In this document: piece by piece, positions 33,432 to 41,915 of the stretch
How positions within the stretch are numbered: position 1 is the first letter of the stretch
How the letters are laid out: the number at the start of each line of letters is the position of its first letter
NCBI RefSeq assembly: GCF_015840915.1
Contig: NZ_CP060398.1
Location: 3,658,001 to 3,722,000 of the forward strand
Source: Synechococcus sp. CBW1002
Lineage (GTDB): Bacteria > Cyanobacteriota > Cyanobacteriia > PCC-6307 > Cyanobiaceae
Length of the DNA stretch: 64,000 nt
Reading direction: 5' to 3'
Program-made: the position numbers and the translations under genes
Notes under the pieces: model-generated
Database searches by the model: none
Seen by the model: the letters and a program-made list of their open reading frames with translations, nothing else
What the model was told of the DNA's origin: nothing

Positions 33432-34217
33432 TCACGTCGCAGACACCGCTGCGGACGCTGCGGCGTCCAGTTGTCGCAGGCTGCGAGCCAGCTCTTCGCG
33501 CAGCTCCAGGAAGCGCGGCGTGACGCGCAGATGGGCGAGATCCCTGCGGTCCAGATCAGCCTCCACCGTCTGAACAAGCCGTCCGGGTCGGGGCGCCATG
33601 ATGTGAACCCGCTGGGCCAGCAGCAGGGCCTCTTCCAGATCGTGAGTGATCAGGAGAGCCGTCAGGCCGGTGCGCCGCCAGAGATCGTGCAGGAACTCCT
33701 GCATCGACTCACGAATCTGCAGGTCCAGGGCACCGAACGGTTCATCCAGCAAGAGCACCTTGGGGTCTGCCGCCAGGGCCCTGGCAATAGCAACACGCTG
33801 CTGCATGCCCCCCGAAAGTTCGCGCGGCAGCCTGCGGGCCGCATCGGCCAGTCCCACCACCTCCAGAAAATATGCGGTGCGCTCCTTGACTTCCGAGGCC
33901 GGCAGCCCCTGTAACCGCATGCCGAAAGCCACATTGGCAGCGGCACTCATCCAGGGATAGAGGCTGTACTTCTGGAACACCATGCCGCGGTCGTGACCGG
34001 GCCCCCGCACCGGCTGCCCATCCACAAGAATCCTGCCGGTGCTGGCAGGCTCGAGACCTGCCACCAGCCGCATCATGGTGGATTTTCCTGAGCCTGAGCT
34101 GCCCACCAGGGCCACGAATTCACCGGAATGAAGATCAAAAGAGATGTTGTCCAGCACAAGCTTGGCGGCTGATCCGTGACCGAACCACTTGCTGACGCCG
34201 CAGACCGAGAGATGCAT
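33432..34217 (-). CDS. ABC importer ATPase of guanidine operon (SsuB/TauB family)
   Basis: 261 residues. Walker A GSSGSGKST (about 39-47), Q-loop VFQKYSLYPW, signature LSGGMQQR, Walker B LLLDEPF, D-loop and switch LLITHDLEE are all intact. It pairs with the permease and binding lipoprotein encoded upstream. The family covers nitrate, sulfonate and taurine importers. The operon context points to guanidine, as for the equivalent transporter beside the Synechocystis guanidine hydrolase gene. It is the last gene of the riboswitch-controlled operon; I see no strong terminator after it. Confidence 0.9.
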   Translation of the reverse strand: MHLSVCGVSKWFGHGSAAKLVLDNISFDLHSGEFVALVGSSGSGKSTMMRLVAGLEPASTGRILVDGQPVRGPGHDRGMVFQKYSLYPWMSAAANVAFGMRLQGLPASEVKERTAYFLEVVGLADAARRLPRELSGGMQQRVAIARALAADPKVLLLDEPFGALDLQIRESMQEFLHDLWRRTGLTALLITHDLEEALLLAQRVHIMAPRPGRLVQTVEADLDRRDLAHLRVTPRFLELREELARSLRQLDAAASAAVSAT

Positions 34218-34244
34218 GGGGAAAGAGACGATGCAGCGAAAGGT

Positions 34245-35024
34245 TCAGTTCGCCCAGGCACAGGAGCGTTTCATGACAAAGCGAAAGCCGAGATCGATTG
34301 CAAGACCGATCAGGCCGATGACAATGAGACCAACGAAGATCTCATCCGTTCGCAGAAAGCGCTGGGCCAGGCTAATGCGTTTTCCAAGGCCTTCGTTCGC
34401 CGCAACCAATTCGGCCACGATCACGAGGTTCCAGGCTGCCGCCATATTGATGCGATAAGAATCGAGAACCTGAGGTGCAATGCAGGGCGTCACCACCTTC
34501 AGAAGGATCTGACTGGATCTTCCCCCCAGGGTGCGCGCCGTTTCAATTAGCTCGATTGGAACGAACTTCACAGCATCCATGATCATCAGGGTATTGAAGA
34601 ACAGGGTGCCAATAAAGATCAACAGGATTTTGGGTAACTCACCCAGGCCGAAGTAGATAATCAGCAACGGAATGAAGGCCGGCGCCGGCATGTATCGGAT
34701 CAGTCCCAGCAATGGCTCCAGCAACTGGCAGATCACCCGGCTGCTGCCCATGGCGATCCCCAGGGGCAGGGCCACGATTGCCGAAAGTGCAAATCCGCCG
34801 ATCACCCGCCCAATACTGGCCATGGCATCGTTGAACAGGATGCCCTCGCGAGCCTGAGCGGAACCGGCCGCCCACACCGCAGCAGGGCTTGGCAGAAACA
34901 AGGGATCCACCACGCCGCTGGAAGCGATCAGATACCAAGCCAGCAGAACCACCAGGAGACCGGAGACTCCGAGAAGCCAGGGTTGATCAAGGGCCCGTTG
35001 GATGCGGCGCAGTGGGGTGCTCAT
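34245..35024 (-). CDS. ABC importer permease of guanidine operon
   Basis: 259 residues with six predicted membrane helices. It begins with an N-terminal helix (WLLGVSGLLVVLLAWYLIAS) and has a SsuC/TauC-type EAA loop (ELIETARTLGGRSSQILLKV). It lies 27 bp upstream of the ATPase start and 29 bp downstream of the binding protein stop. One permease gene implies a homodimeric channel. Substrate is inferred to be guanidine or a related guanidinium compound from the operon. Confidence 0.9.
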   Translation of the reverse strand: MSTPLRRIQRALDQPWLLGVSGLLVVLLAWYLIASSGVVDPLFLPSPAAVWAAGSAQAREGILFNDAMASIGRVIGGFALSAIVALPLGIAMGSSRVICQLLEPLLGLIRYMPAPAFIPLLIIYFGLGELPKILLIFIGTLFFNTLMIMDAVKFVPIELIETARTLGGRSSQILLKVVTPCIAPQVLDSYRINMAAAWNLVIVAELVAANEGLGKRISLAQRFLRTDEIFVGLIVIGLIGLAIDLGFRFVMKRSCAWAN

Positions 35025-35053
35025 CGCGTCAGCGGCGGTTGGGGGAGAGGACG

Positions 35054-36097
35054 TCAGGGAGTGGCGTCGACAAACCTGGAGTCGAGCAGTCCGTCGAGCT
35101 TGGGAGGCGTCTTGGCCAAGCCCACCTCCTGGAGGAAGAGGCTGATCTGGTCTGCCGCGAAGGGAAGAGAGGCCATCGTGTTGCCGGGCTTGAAGGCCTC
35201 CCGGTTCTGCTCCAGGGTGAGAATCGTGGTTCCGGCGTCGTAGGCCTTGTACTCCTCTTCGCTCACACCGGCACGCTTGGCCAGAATCGCCAGCGTGGGT
35301 CCGGGTTCCGCCTTCATCGTGGCAAGCGTGGCAAACCAGGCATCGACGATTTTCTGGACCTTCTCAGGATTTTTTGCCACGAACTCCGTGCGGCAGACCA
35401 GATGGTCGCTGATGGCGCCAGGGAAGTCCTTGGAGGAGAACAGGGTGGTGCTGCCCTCACGCTTGAGGGCCTGGGTCGTGAAAGGAGCAAAGACACCGAC
35501 CGCGTCCACCTGGCCGGCGACAAAGGCTGCGGCGGCGGCACCGGTTTCCAGAGGAACAAAGGTGATGTCGCTGGAGGAAAGGCCCGCCTTCTTGAGGCCG
35601 AGAAGCAGCAGATAGTGATCGACGGTGCCCTCCTCCGCGGCTACCTTCCTGCCCTTGAGATCGGCCACGCTGGTGATGCCTGGAGCCACGATGATCTGAT
35701 CGTTGCCCGTTGAGTTGTCGTTGGTGAGCACCACCTGCAGATCGGCGCCACCAGCGATCGAACTGATCGTGTCACCGAGCGTCTGGCTGTTGCAATCGAG
35801 CTGGCCGGCATTCAGCGCGTTGATCGAGTCGAGATACCCGTCGAACCACTGCAGCGTCACGGGCACACCGGCGGCGGTGAACAACCCCTTCTCATCCGTC
35901 ACCTGCCAGGGAATCCAACCCGGCCAAGCGCTGAAGCCGATCCGAACAGGCACCTCGGTACCGGTGGGCTTCTGGCAAGCCGCCAGCAGGCCGCTGCCAA
36001 GCGCAGCCATCAGGATCAAGGACAGACTAAGGAGGCGCCCCCTGCGGGCACCGCGACCAGCAGAGCTGTGGGGGCGAAGTGGGAAACGAAGACGCAT
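35054..36097 (-). CDS. ABC importer substrate-binding lipoprotein of guanidine operon
   Basis: 347 residues. The signal ends in the lipobox LLAAC near residue 41, so the protein is membrane-anchored in the periplasm. The NMT1/TauA-like fold is seen in VRIGFSAWPGWIPWQVTDEKGLF and in GRKVAAEEGTVDHYLL. Acidic and aromatic residues lining such a pocket would suit a guanidinium cation, but I cannot model them. A 143-bp gap separates it from the GS-like gene upstream, so it could also have its own promoter. Confidence 0.9.
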   Translation of the reverse strand: MRLRFPLRPHSSAGRGARRGRLLSLSLILMAALGSGLLAACQKPTGTEVPVRIGFSAWPGWIPWQVTDEKGLFTAAGVPVTLQWFDGYLDSINALNAGQLDCNSQTLGDTISSIAGGADLQVVLTNDNSTGNDQIIVAPGITSVADLKGRKVAAEEGTVDHYLLLLGLKKAGLSSSDITFVPLETGAAAAAFVAGQVDAVGVFAPFTTQALKREGSTTLFSSKDFPGAISDHLVCRTEFVAKNPEKVQKIVDAWFATLATMKAEPGPTLAILAKRAGVSEEEYKAYDAGTTILTLEQNREAFKPGNTMASLPFAADQISLFLQEVGLAKTPPKLDGLLDSRFVDATP

Positions 36098-36240
36098 GGG
36101 GGATCAAATAATCAGGGAACAGGTGACCAGGAGTGGGGTGACGTCAGGAGCTGGCCGGCTCGATCGTCTGGAGATTGACAGGGACGGTGATGTCACAAGT
36201 CATTGGGTTCAGCCGGTGTGATGGAAACGTGGAGGAGTGC

Positions 36241-37629
36241 TCAGAAGAACTCGAGATAGCGCTGCCGTTCCCACTCGGAAATGGAACCGTGATAATCGGC
36301 CCATTCCTGACGTTTGTAGGTCACAAAGGCGTCGAACATGGCATCACCGAATACAGAGCGGCATAATGGATCGGCTGCAAAAGAATCAATCGCTTCCTCC
36401 AAGGTCCTTGGCAGCAGGGTCAGGCCTCGACGCTGCCGTTCTTCTGGGCTGAGGGTGTAGGCGTTGTCGAGGTTGGGTGGGCCAGGATCGAGCTGCTTTC
36501 GGATTCCCTCCAGCCCTGCCGCCAGCATCAGTGCCGATCCCAGATAGGGATTGCAGGAGATATCTGCAGCGCGGCATTCCAGCCGCGATCCCGCCGATGG
36601 AATCCGCAGCATATTGGTGCGATTGTTGTTGCCATAGCTGATGAACACCGGCGCCCAGGTGAAGCCCGACATGCTCCCCTGCATCACCAACCGCTTGTAG
36701 CTGTTCACAGTGGGGGCGATCACCGCACAGATCGCAGGCGCATGGCGCAGTACGCCGGCGATGAACTGACGGGCCAGCTGGCTGATGCCACCATCCTCAC
36801 CAGCCTCCGGCGCGAACAGATTGCTGCCGCTGTTCAGATCCGCCAGCGACATATTGTAGTGGGCGCCGCTACCGGTTCGGTTCGCGAACGGCTTCGGCAT
36901 GAAGCTGGCGATCAGGCCATGGCGCTGGGCGATCTCCTTGGCCATCAGGCGAAAGAAGATCAGCCGATCCGCCATGGTGAGCACATCGGCATAGGCGAAA
37001 TCCACCTCGAACTGGCCATTGCCATCTTCGTGATCGAAGGAGTACACGCCCCAGCCGAGGCTGTTCATGGCCTGCACCAGCTCATCGAGCCAGTCGAGGT
37101 TGTCGAGCAGGCCGATCAGGTCGTAGCAGGGTTTATCGAGGGTGTCTCGGTGGCTGGCAGGTTCCAGGGTGCCGTCCGCACTGCGGCGCAGCACAAAGAA
37201 CTCCGTTTCAATGCCCAGCTGAAAGCGAAACCCCATCGCCGCAGCCTGCTGACGCACGCGGCCCAGGATCGAACGGCTGCAGGCCTCGAAGGGTTGGCCA
37301 TGCAGATGCAGATCACTGGCCAGCCAGGCCACATCAGGCCGCCAGGGCAACACCGTGGTGCTGGCAGGATCAGGAATGGCAGCCACTTCATCGTCGCTGA
37401 CGTCCTGAGGCACACCATCCAGGGCGGCTCCGGTGAACAGCTCCGATCCCGCCAGCATGTCGGGGAGATGGTCGATCGGCACCGCCTTGGCCTTGCCGAT
37501 CCCGTGCAGATCCACGAAGCTCGCCAGGGCGTAGCGAACCCCACGCCGCTGCAGGTGGTCCCGCAGGGCGGCAGGATCGCTGGGAAGCGAGCCAGGGGTG
37601 GCCTGGGGCTGGGTCAATGACGACACCAT
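36241..37629 (-). CDS. Glutamine-synthetase-like enzyme (GlnT/GMAS-like) inside guanidine operon
   Basis: 462 residues from the ATG that shares one base with the hypB stop (TGATG). GS-fold motifs are LASFVDLHGIGKAKAVP (beta-grasp domain), GIETEFFVLRR (metal-binding Glu), DHEDGNGQFEVDF, GSGAHYNMSL (ATP/His) and NNNRTNMLRIP (Arg for glutamate/phosphate). The NGQFE variant is seen in GlnT/gamma-glutamylmethylamide synthetase-like proteins rather than classical GlnA. It may condense glutamate with ammonia from guanidine, or with guanidine or another amine. The tight coupling between hypB and the transporter shows a functional link. A paralogue lies at 44.9-46.1 kb. Confidence 0.85.
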   Translation of the reverse strand: MVSSLTQPQATPGSLPSDPAALRDHLQRRGVRYALASFVDLHGIGKAKAVPIDHLPDMLAGSELFTGAALDGVPQDVSDDEVAAIPDPASTTVLPWRPDVAWLASDLHLHGQPFEACSRSILGRVRQQAAAMGFRFQLGIETEFFVLRRSADGTLEPASHRDTLDKPCYDLIGLLDNLDWLDELVQAMNSLGWGVYSFDHEDGNGQFEVDFAYADVLTMADRLIFFRLMAKEIAQRHGLIASFMPKPFANRTGSGAHYNMSLADLNSGSNLFAPEAGEDGGISQLARQFIAGVLRHAPAICAVIAPTVNSYKRLVMQGSMSGFTWAPVFISYGNNNRTNMLRIPSAGSRLECRAADISCNPYLGSALMLAAGLEGIRKQLDPGPPNLDNAYTLSPEERQRRGLTLLPRTLEEAIDSFAADPLCRSVFGDAMFDAFVTYKRQEWADYHGSISEWERQRYLEFF

Positions 37630-38372
37630 CAAGCCCCCACGAGTGCGGCGGCACTGGCCTGATCGGACCGCACCCTGGGAGAGAGGGTTGTGGATGAGGT
37701 TGTGGCATCGCGTTGCCGTTGCAGCCAGTCGTGCCAGGCAGCGAAGCCGATGCCACTGATGGCCGAGAGCTGGAAGACGTCCGCGCGGGGATTGACCTGA
37801 TGGATATGGGCTTCGATCCGCTCCACGTCCACAGGCAGATAGGGCAACAGATCCACCTTGGTGATCAACACACAATCCGCTTCGCGGAACATCACCGGAT
37901 ACTTGAGCGGTTTGTCATCGCCTTCGGTGACACTGAGCAGGGCCACCTTGCGGTGCTCGCCCACCTCGAATTCAGCCGGGCAGACCAGATTGCCCACGTT
38001 CTCCACCCAGAGCAGATCCAGATCAGCCGGGTCAAGGCGCTGACGCAGCAGCGTTAAACCTCCACTCACCATCGCCGCATCCAGATGGCAGGCGCGGCCG
38101 GTGGTGATCGGCACCACAGGCACACCCACCGCCTCCAGTCGCTCAGCGTCGAGCTGGGTGGTCATGTCACCCTCCAGCACGGCCATCTGCCAGCGGCTGG
38201 CCAGATCGGCGAGGCTGCGCTCCAGCAAGGCGGTCTTGCCGGCACCGGGGCTGCTCATCACGTTGAGGCACAGCAGATTCCAGGCGTCAAAATGGGCGCG
38301 GTTGTGCTCCGCCTGGTGCTGATTGGCAGCCAACAGGTTGAGTCCAAGGCTGTCCTCAAGGGGCATGTGCAT
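37629..38372 (-). CDS. hypB: HypB-like nickel-chaperone GTPase of guanidine operon
   Basis: About 247 residues from the ATG at 38372; a second ATG is at 38366. Walker A reads [12 protein letters not shown], then [13 protein letters not shown], the metal-site motif [16 protein letters not shown] and the base motif TKVD in place of NKxD. The N-terminal Cys/His-rich nickel-storage extension of classical HypB is absent. It is a dedicated paralogue next to the guanidine hydrolase, matching the Synechocystis arrangement where HypA/HypB paralogues are needed for nickel loading. A 159-bp gap follows hypA; no structure in it is convincing. Confidence 0.9.
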   Translation of the reverse strand: MHMPLEDSLGLNLLAANQHQAEHNRAHFDAWNLLCLNVMSSPGAGKTALLERSLADLASRWQMAVLEGDMTTQLDAERLEAVGVPVVPITTGRACHLDAAMVSGGLTLLRQRLDPADLDLLWVENVGNLVCPAEFEVGEHRKVALLSVTEGDDKPLKYPVMFREADCVLITKVDLLPYLPVDVERIEAHIHQVNPRADVFQLSAISGIGFAAWHDWLQRQRDATTSSTTLSPRVRSDQASAAALVGA

Positions 38373-38531
38373 GGGGGTCAGCAAGAATGAAGAACGGGAT
38401 CGATCAGTGGTCGCCCTGGAAACCGGGAGTTCAGGTTCACCGGGGAGTGCTCACCGGGGAGAGTGCTCCGAGCCGAGCGACAAAAGGCTGGAGCGGAGGA
38501 TTTCTGCAGACGGCGGGCTCGGACTGAGGCT

Positions 38532-38999
38532 TCAGGCCACAGGGCAGGGCTCCGGCACGATCGCTTCGGCCTGTTGCCGAGGGCTTGACCGCAGGCTTGG
38601 GCTGGCCGTGCCGTCAGGAGCTGATTGGGCTGGATCAGCCGCATCAGGGAAGCCGTAATCGATGGAGCGGATCTTCAGTTCCCGACCACTGAGGATCTCC
38701 TCCATCGGGTGGTTGCAGCAGGGGGACTGGTAGGCCTGCTGCGGATTCGGGCTGTAGGTGGCCTGGCAGACCACACAGCGTGCCTGCAGGGGAATGCGCT
38801 CGATCCGTAACTCTGAGCCCGCCAACCACGTCGTCTGCACCACCGCGGCATAGGTGAACCTCAGGGCATCCGGCTCGACGCAGGTGAAATCACCCACCTG
38901 AAGATGCACCACCTCAACCACAGGAACGCGGGGAGCGTGCTGAAGCTTCCACTCCTGCAGCGAGAGCAACAGGCACTTGGTCATATCGACTTCATGCAT
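38532..38999 (-). CDS. hypA: HypA-like nickel-delivery protein of guanidine operon
   Basis: 155 residues. The N-terminus MHEVDMTK keeps the MHE nickel site of HypA (His2, Glu3). The zinc motif is CVVC followed 17 residues later by CC in SPCCNHP. The C-terminal 40 residues (about 115-155, Ala/Pro/Ser-rich) are an extension beyond ordinary HypA, which ends near 115 residues. The start is 3 bp downstream of the guanidine hydrolase stop, so the two are coupled. It should deliver Ni2+ to the hydrolase with HypB. Confidence 0.9.
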   Translation of the reverse strand: MHEVDMTKCLLLSLQEWKLQHAPRVPVVEVVHLQVGDFTCVEPDALRFTYAAVVQTTWLAGSELRIERIPLQARCVVCQATYSPNPQQAYQSPCCNHPMEEILSGRELKIRSIDYGFPDAADPAQSAPDGTASPSLRSSPRQQAEAIVPEPCPVA

Positions 39000-39002
39000 G
39001 GC

Positions 39003-40211
39003 TCACCTCCAGGCCTGATCCACATGCATGTTGCAGTCCGGGGAGATCCAGGTTGGCTTCTCGCGGCGTGGCAACTGACCACTCACCACCAGGTGAGCCA
39101 TGGTGTCGCAGATCACCCGGGTGGCCATCAGGGAGGTCATGTCGCTGATGTCATAGGGAGGGGAGACTTCAACGATTTCAAGGCCGCAGACCGGCACATT
39201 GCGCACGATCAGTTCGAGCAGTTTCAGGGCCTCGCGAGGCAGCAAGCCACCGGGCTCCGGCCAGCCTGTGCCGGGCACGAAGCCGGCATCGATGCAATCA
39301 ATGTCGAAGGAGATGTAGACACAGTCCGTGCCGTCAGTGGCCCGCTCGATCGCAAACTTGGCCGCCGCCTCGAGCCCCATCTCGGTGATGTCGGTGACGG
39401 TGAGCACATTGGTGCCGCGCTCACGGCAGACCTTCACGCCTTCCCGAGGCACCTGCCAGCCACCGATACCGAGCTGCACCAGGTTCTTGGCCGGGGCATT
39501 GGCCATGTTGGTGGCATGAAACCAGGGGCAGGTATGCATCCGCTCATCCAGATCGATCTCCTGCGTATCGACATGGCGATCGAAATGGATGATGCCCACT
39601 TTCTTGTCGCCCAGATGGCGGCAGACACCACGCACGGTCGGGAAGCCGATTGAATGATCGCCACCGAGGATGATCGGGAAGGCGCCACTGGCAAAGACGT
39701 GGGCAACGCCCTTGGAGATCTGATCGAAGCTTTTCTCGTTGTTGGCGGGAATGGTGAAGATGTCACCCACGTCGCAGAGCTTGATCGACTCGCGCAGATC
39801 CACCCCCATTTCGTAGTTGTAGGGGGTGTAGAGGGCCGAAATGCGGCGGATGCCCTGCGGACCGAAGCGGGTTCCGGGGCGGTAGGTGGTGCCCGAGTCG
39901 TGCGGCACTCCCACGATCGCCACATCGAACTCACCTACCCGGTGGACGTCCTCCAGGTAAGGAGCCTTCATGAAGGTATTGATGCCCGCAAAATGGGGCA
40001 GCTCACCGCGCGAGAAGGTGGAGATGCGCCGATCGACGATGCTCTCGGCCGCCTCAAGACCCCAGGCGTGGGCCTGATCCACTTCCATCTGCCAGCCCGT
40101 CAGCGGCAGGGCCGCTTCCTTCTCTAGAGCCTGGCGCCCTTGCATGCCCAAAGATGGATTGCCGCCGGAGCGCCGGTCAAAGGCAGCGCTGGCGCCACTG
40201 GAATCAGTCAT
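39003..40211 (-). CDS. gdmH: Ni-dependent guanidine hydrolase (GdmH-type ureohydrolase)
   Basis: 402 residues from the ATG at 40211. It is a ureohydrolase (arginase/agmatinase) fold: GGDHSIGFP (about 181-189), HFDRHVDTQ, with Arg where most family members have Ala, and SFDIDCIDAGFVPGTGWPEPGG in two overlapping motifs carrying the last metal ligands. An N-terminal extension of about 90 residues is as in Synechocystis Sll1077, the Ni2+-dependent guanidine hydrolase that gives urea and ammonia. Three facts support guanidine over agmatine: the GWPEPGG variant, adjacent hypA/hypB, and a guanidine-I riboswitch directly upstream. Activity itself is inferred. Confidence 0.92.
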   Translation of the reverse strand: MTDSSGASAAFDRRSGGNPSLGMQGRQALEKEAALPLTGWQMEVDQAHAWGLEAAESIVDRRISTFSRGELPHFAGINTFMKAPYLEDVHRVGEFDVAIVGVPHDSGTTYRPGTRFGPQGIRRISALYTPYNYEMGVDLRESIKLCDVGDIFTIPANNEKSFDQISKGVAHVFASGAFPIILGGDHSIGFPTVRGVCRHLGDKKVGIIHFDRHVDTQEIDLDERMHTCPWFHATNMANAPAKNLVQLGIGGWQVPREGVKVCRERGTNVLTVTDITEMGLEAAAKFAIERATDGTDCVYISFDIDCIDAGFVPGTGWPEPGGLLPREALKLLELIVRNVPVCGLEIVEVSPPYDISDMTSLMATRVICDTMAHLVVSGQLPRREKPTWISPDCNMHVDQAWR

Positions 40212-40225
40212 GGCACGGGAGTGAT

Positions 40226-40362
40226 TGGGCGTTGCGGTCTCCCGGGCTTTTCTCCCTCCGTGCCGCCGCCGGTGGCGTTCTCCCAGGGGACAACAGCACC
40301 AGCGGTGAACCCCTCTCGGACCAGTCATCCCTGAAAAGGGATCGGAACCCTAGGGGCATCTT
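40226..40362 (-). promoter_or_regulatory. Guanidine-I (ykkC) riboswitch
   Basis: Reading the minus strand from 40362, the ykkC consensus blocks appear in order: CTAGGGTTCCG, a short hairpin (ATCCC-TTTTCA-GGGAT), ACTGGTCCGAGAGG, a variable GC-rich arm, GGAGAAAAGCCCGGGAGA. These are the hallmark conserved segments of the guanidine-I aptamer. The last block ends about 27 nt before the gdmH ATG. There is no U-rich terminator after it, so control is more likely translational or through processing. Ligand binding should turn on the downstream operon. Confidence 0.93.
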
Positions 40363-40775
40363 CCGCAGATTCATCGTGACCGAGGTCGTCGACCGGCAAG
40401 GTTCGTTTCGCTACCGAGTGGTGTCGATCGTCAAGGATCACGAAGGCTGTGAAATCGGGGTTTTCCCCTGTTCTGGGCAGTTTTCCCCCATTTTCCGGGG
40501 TTTTTCCACAGGTTTCCGCGTGAGACGCAGCCATTGATGGCCGATCCGTAGGCGACTTGGGGGAAAGGCCCCACCCCTTGACCGCTGGCCCCTCGGAGCT
40601 CCCCATTCGCAGGTCTGGCCAACCGGTGAGGGGCCAGGCGGAAGGTCCCTCTCCATACCGGAGTGCAACGGATGCAAAAAACCCCCAGGACCGGATGGAG
40701 GGCCCTGGGGTTGTTGGTCGGAGTCACCGGCTGAAGCGGTGGATCCATCCTGTCATCAGCGGCAACGCTGCGGAA
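40363..40775. other. Intergenic region with TTTTCCACA/TTTTCCCC repeats and a terminator
   Basis: 413 bp. Between about 40455 and 40515 several T4C-type words recur (GTTTTCCCC, GTTTTCCCCC, TTTTCCGGGG) and one exact TTTTCCACA (40502-40510). The promoter for the guanidine operon should be near 40363-40450. A terminator for the DUF4912 gene lies at 40676-40712. I see no gene here. Confidence 0.5.
40676..40712 (-). terminator. Rho-independent terminator of DUF4912 gene
   Basis: On the minus strand: CCCCAGGG, loop of 13 nt, CCTGGGGG followed by TTTTTT. Stem of 8 bp or more with a clean T-run. It lies 64 bp beyond the DUF4912 stop codon. Confidence 0.85.
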
Positions 40776-41915
40776 TCAGAACCACTCCATAGCAGCCATG
40801 TCCTTGGGATTGGTGTGCTCCTCGGGGGTGTTGCGCTCGAACTGCAGGGTGATGTGGCGGCGCTGCTCGCCATCGGCTGCCACGGCTTCGATCGCGTACA
40901 GCTGCTGGCCATCGCGGAAGGGAACCTGGAGGCGGAAGGTGCCATCTGCCGAGAGGGGCACCGTTTCGCCTCCAATGCTGAGCGTCGCGGCCGGGTCGGT
41001 GGCGCCATAGACGATCAGTTCGGCGTCAGCCACCAGCCAGAAGCTGCGCTGACGCGCCATCACCCCACCCACGCCAGAGGCCTGCCGGCCGCTAGCCCAG
41101 GGTCCGGCACCGGAATCGGTTAGGCCAGCGCGACCAGCCCCATGGAGATCATCGGTGCTGTCCTGAAAGATTTCCGATCCCACACGACGCACCTGGCGCA
41201 TGGACTGCTGATAGAACCGCTCATGCTGGCCCGTTGGTGCTGCCGGCATGGTCGGCTCAACACTCGCATCGGCCATGGGCAGAACCCCGAGCTCGAAGGG
41301 GACAAAAGCATCGGCCACCTCCATGCTGGGTTCCGCGGCAGGCATCCGTGCCACTGAGGAGAAGGCCAACGAGAGCCAGCCACCAGCGGAGAGACGGGCG
41401 CCAAGCTCGACGCGGTAATCACGATCCGGCATCGGCACCGGCAGGAACCACTCGCTGCTCCTGGACTCGACCACCACTTCCTGAAGGGCATGGGGATGGG
41501 CGGTGCCGCCGGAGAGACCTGTCACATCAGCCACGCGCAGGCAGAGACTGGTGGCGCCTGAGGCGGCCATCCGTTCGCGATCCTCCTGGGAGATGGTCCA
41601 GAAGCAATAGGCCCAGGAGGGATCGCGTGGCAAGAACACCACCTGCGTCTGCATCGCCTCCACAGACACCGGAACCACCGGTTCAGGACTGACGCCATCG
41701 GTGGGTTCAGAGATGGAGACAGGCATCGGGGCGGCAGACCCAGCCTCTGGACTGCTTTCGCCGTAGGGAATCTGGGTTCGCTTACCAATCGCCTGAACCA
41801 AGCCCTCTTTGGTGGCAAGGCTGTAGCGGGGCAACCCCAGGCTGCTGGCGAGTTGACGAAGCTGTCGAATCGTGAGGTTGGAGAGATTGGCTACGGCTTT
41901 ACCCAGGGACTCCAT
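40776..41915 (-). CDS. DUF4912 protein with N-terminal Rho_N/SAP-like domain
   Basis: 379 residues. The N-terminal 45 residues form a SAP/Rho_N-like helix pair (TIRQLRQLASSLGLPRYSLATKEGLVQAI) that may bind nucleic acid. A Pro/Ser linker follows, then a DUF4912 domain (about 85-205; FLPRDPSWAYCFWTISQEDRE, MPDRDYRVELGARL). A second beta-sandwich near the C-terminus (about 290-365; LIVYGATDPAATLSIGGETV, DGTFRLQVPFRDG) has Ig-like character. Function unknown; DUF4912 proteins are common in cyanobacteria. A strong terminator follows the gene. Confidence 0.85.
   Translation of the reverse strand: MESLGKAVANLSNLTIRQLRQLASSLGLPRYSLATKEGLVQAIGKRTQIPYGESSPEAGSAAPMPVSISEPTDGVSPEPVVPVSVEAMQTQVVFLPRDPSWAYCFWTISQEDRERMAASGATSLCLRVADVTGLSGGTAHPHALQEVVVESRSSEWFLPVPMPDRDYRVELGARLSAGGWLSLAFSSVARMPAAEPSMEVADAFVPFELGVLPMADASVEPTMPAAPTGQHERFYQQSMRQVRRVGSEIFQDSTDDLHGAGRAGLTDSGAGPWASGRQASGVGGVMARQRSFWLVADAELIVYGATDPAATLSIGGETVPLSADGTFRLQVPFRDGQQLYAIEAVAADGEQRRHITLQFERNTPEEHTNPKDMAAMEWF

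Noticed and set aside
39003-40211. Naming the ureohydrolase as agmatinase (speB)
   Set aside because: Riboswitch, hypA/hypB, transporter and GWPEPGG variant all favour guanidine hydrolase.
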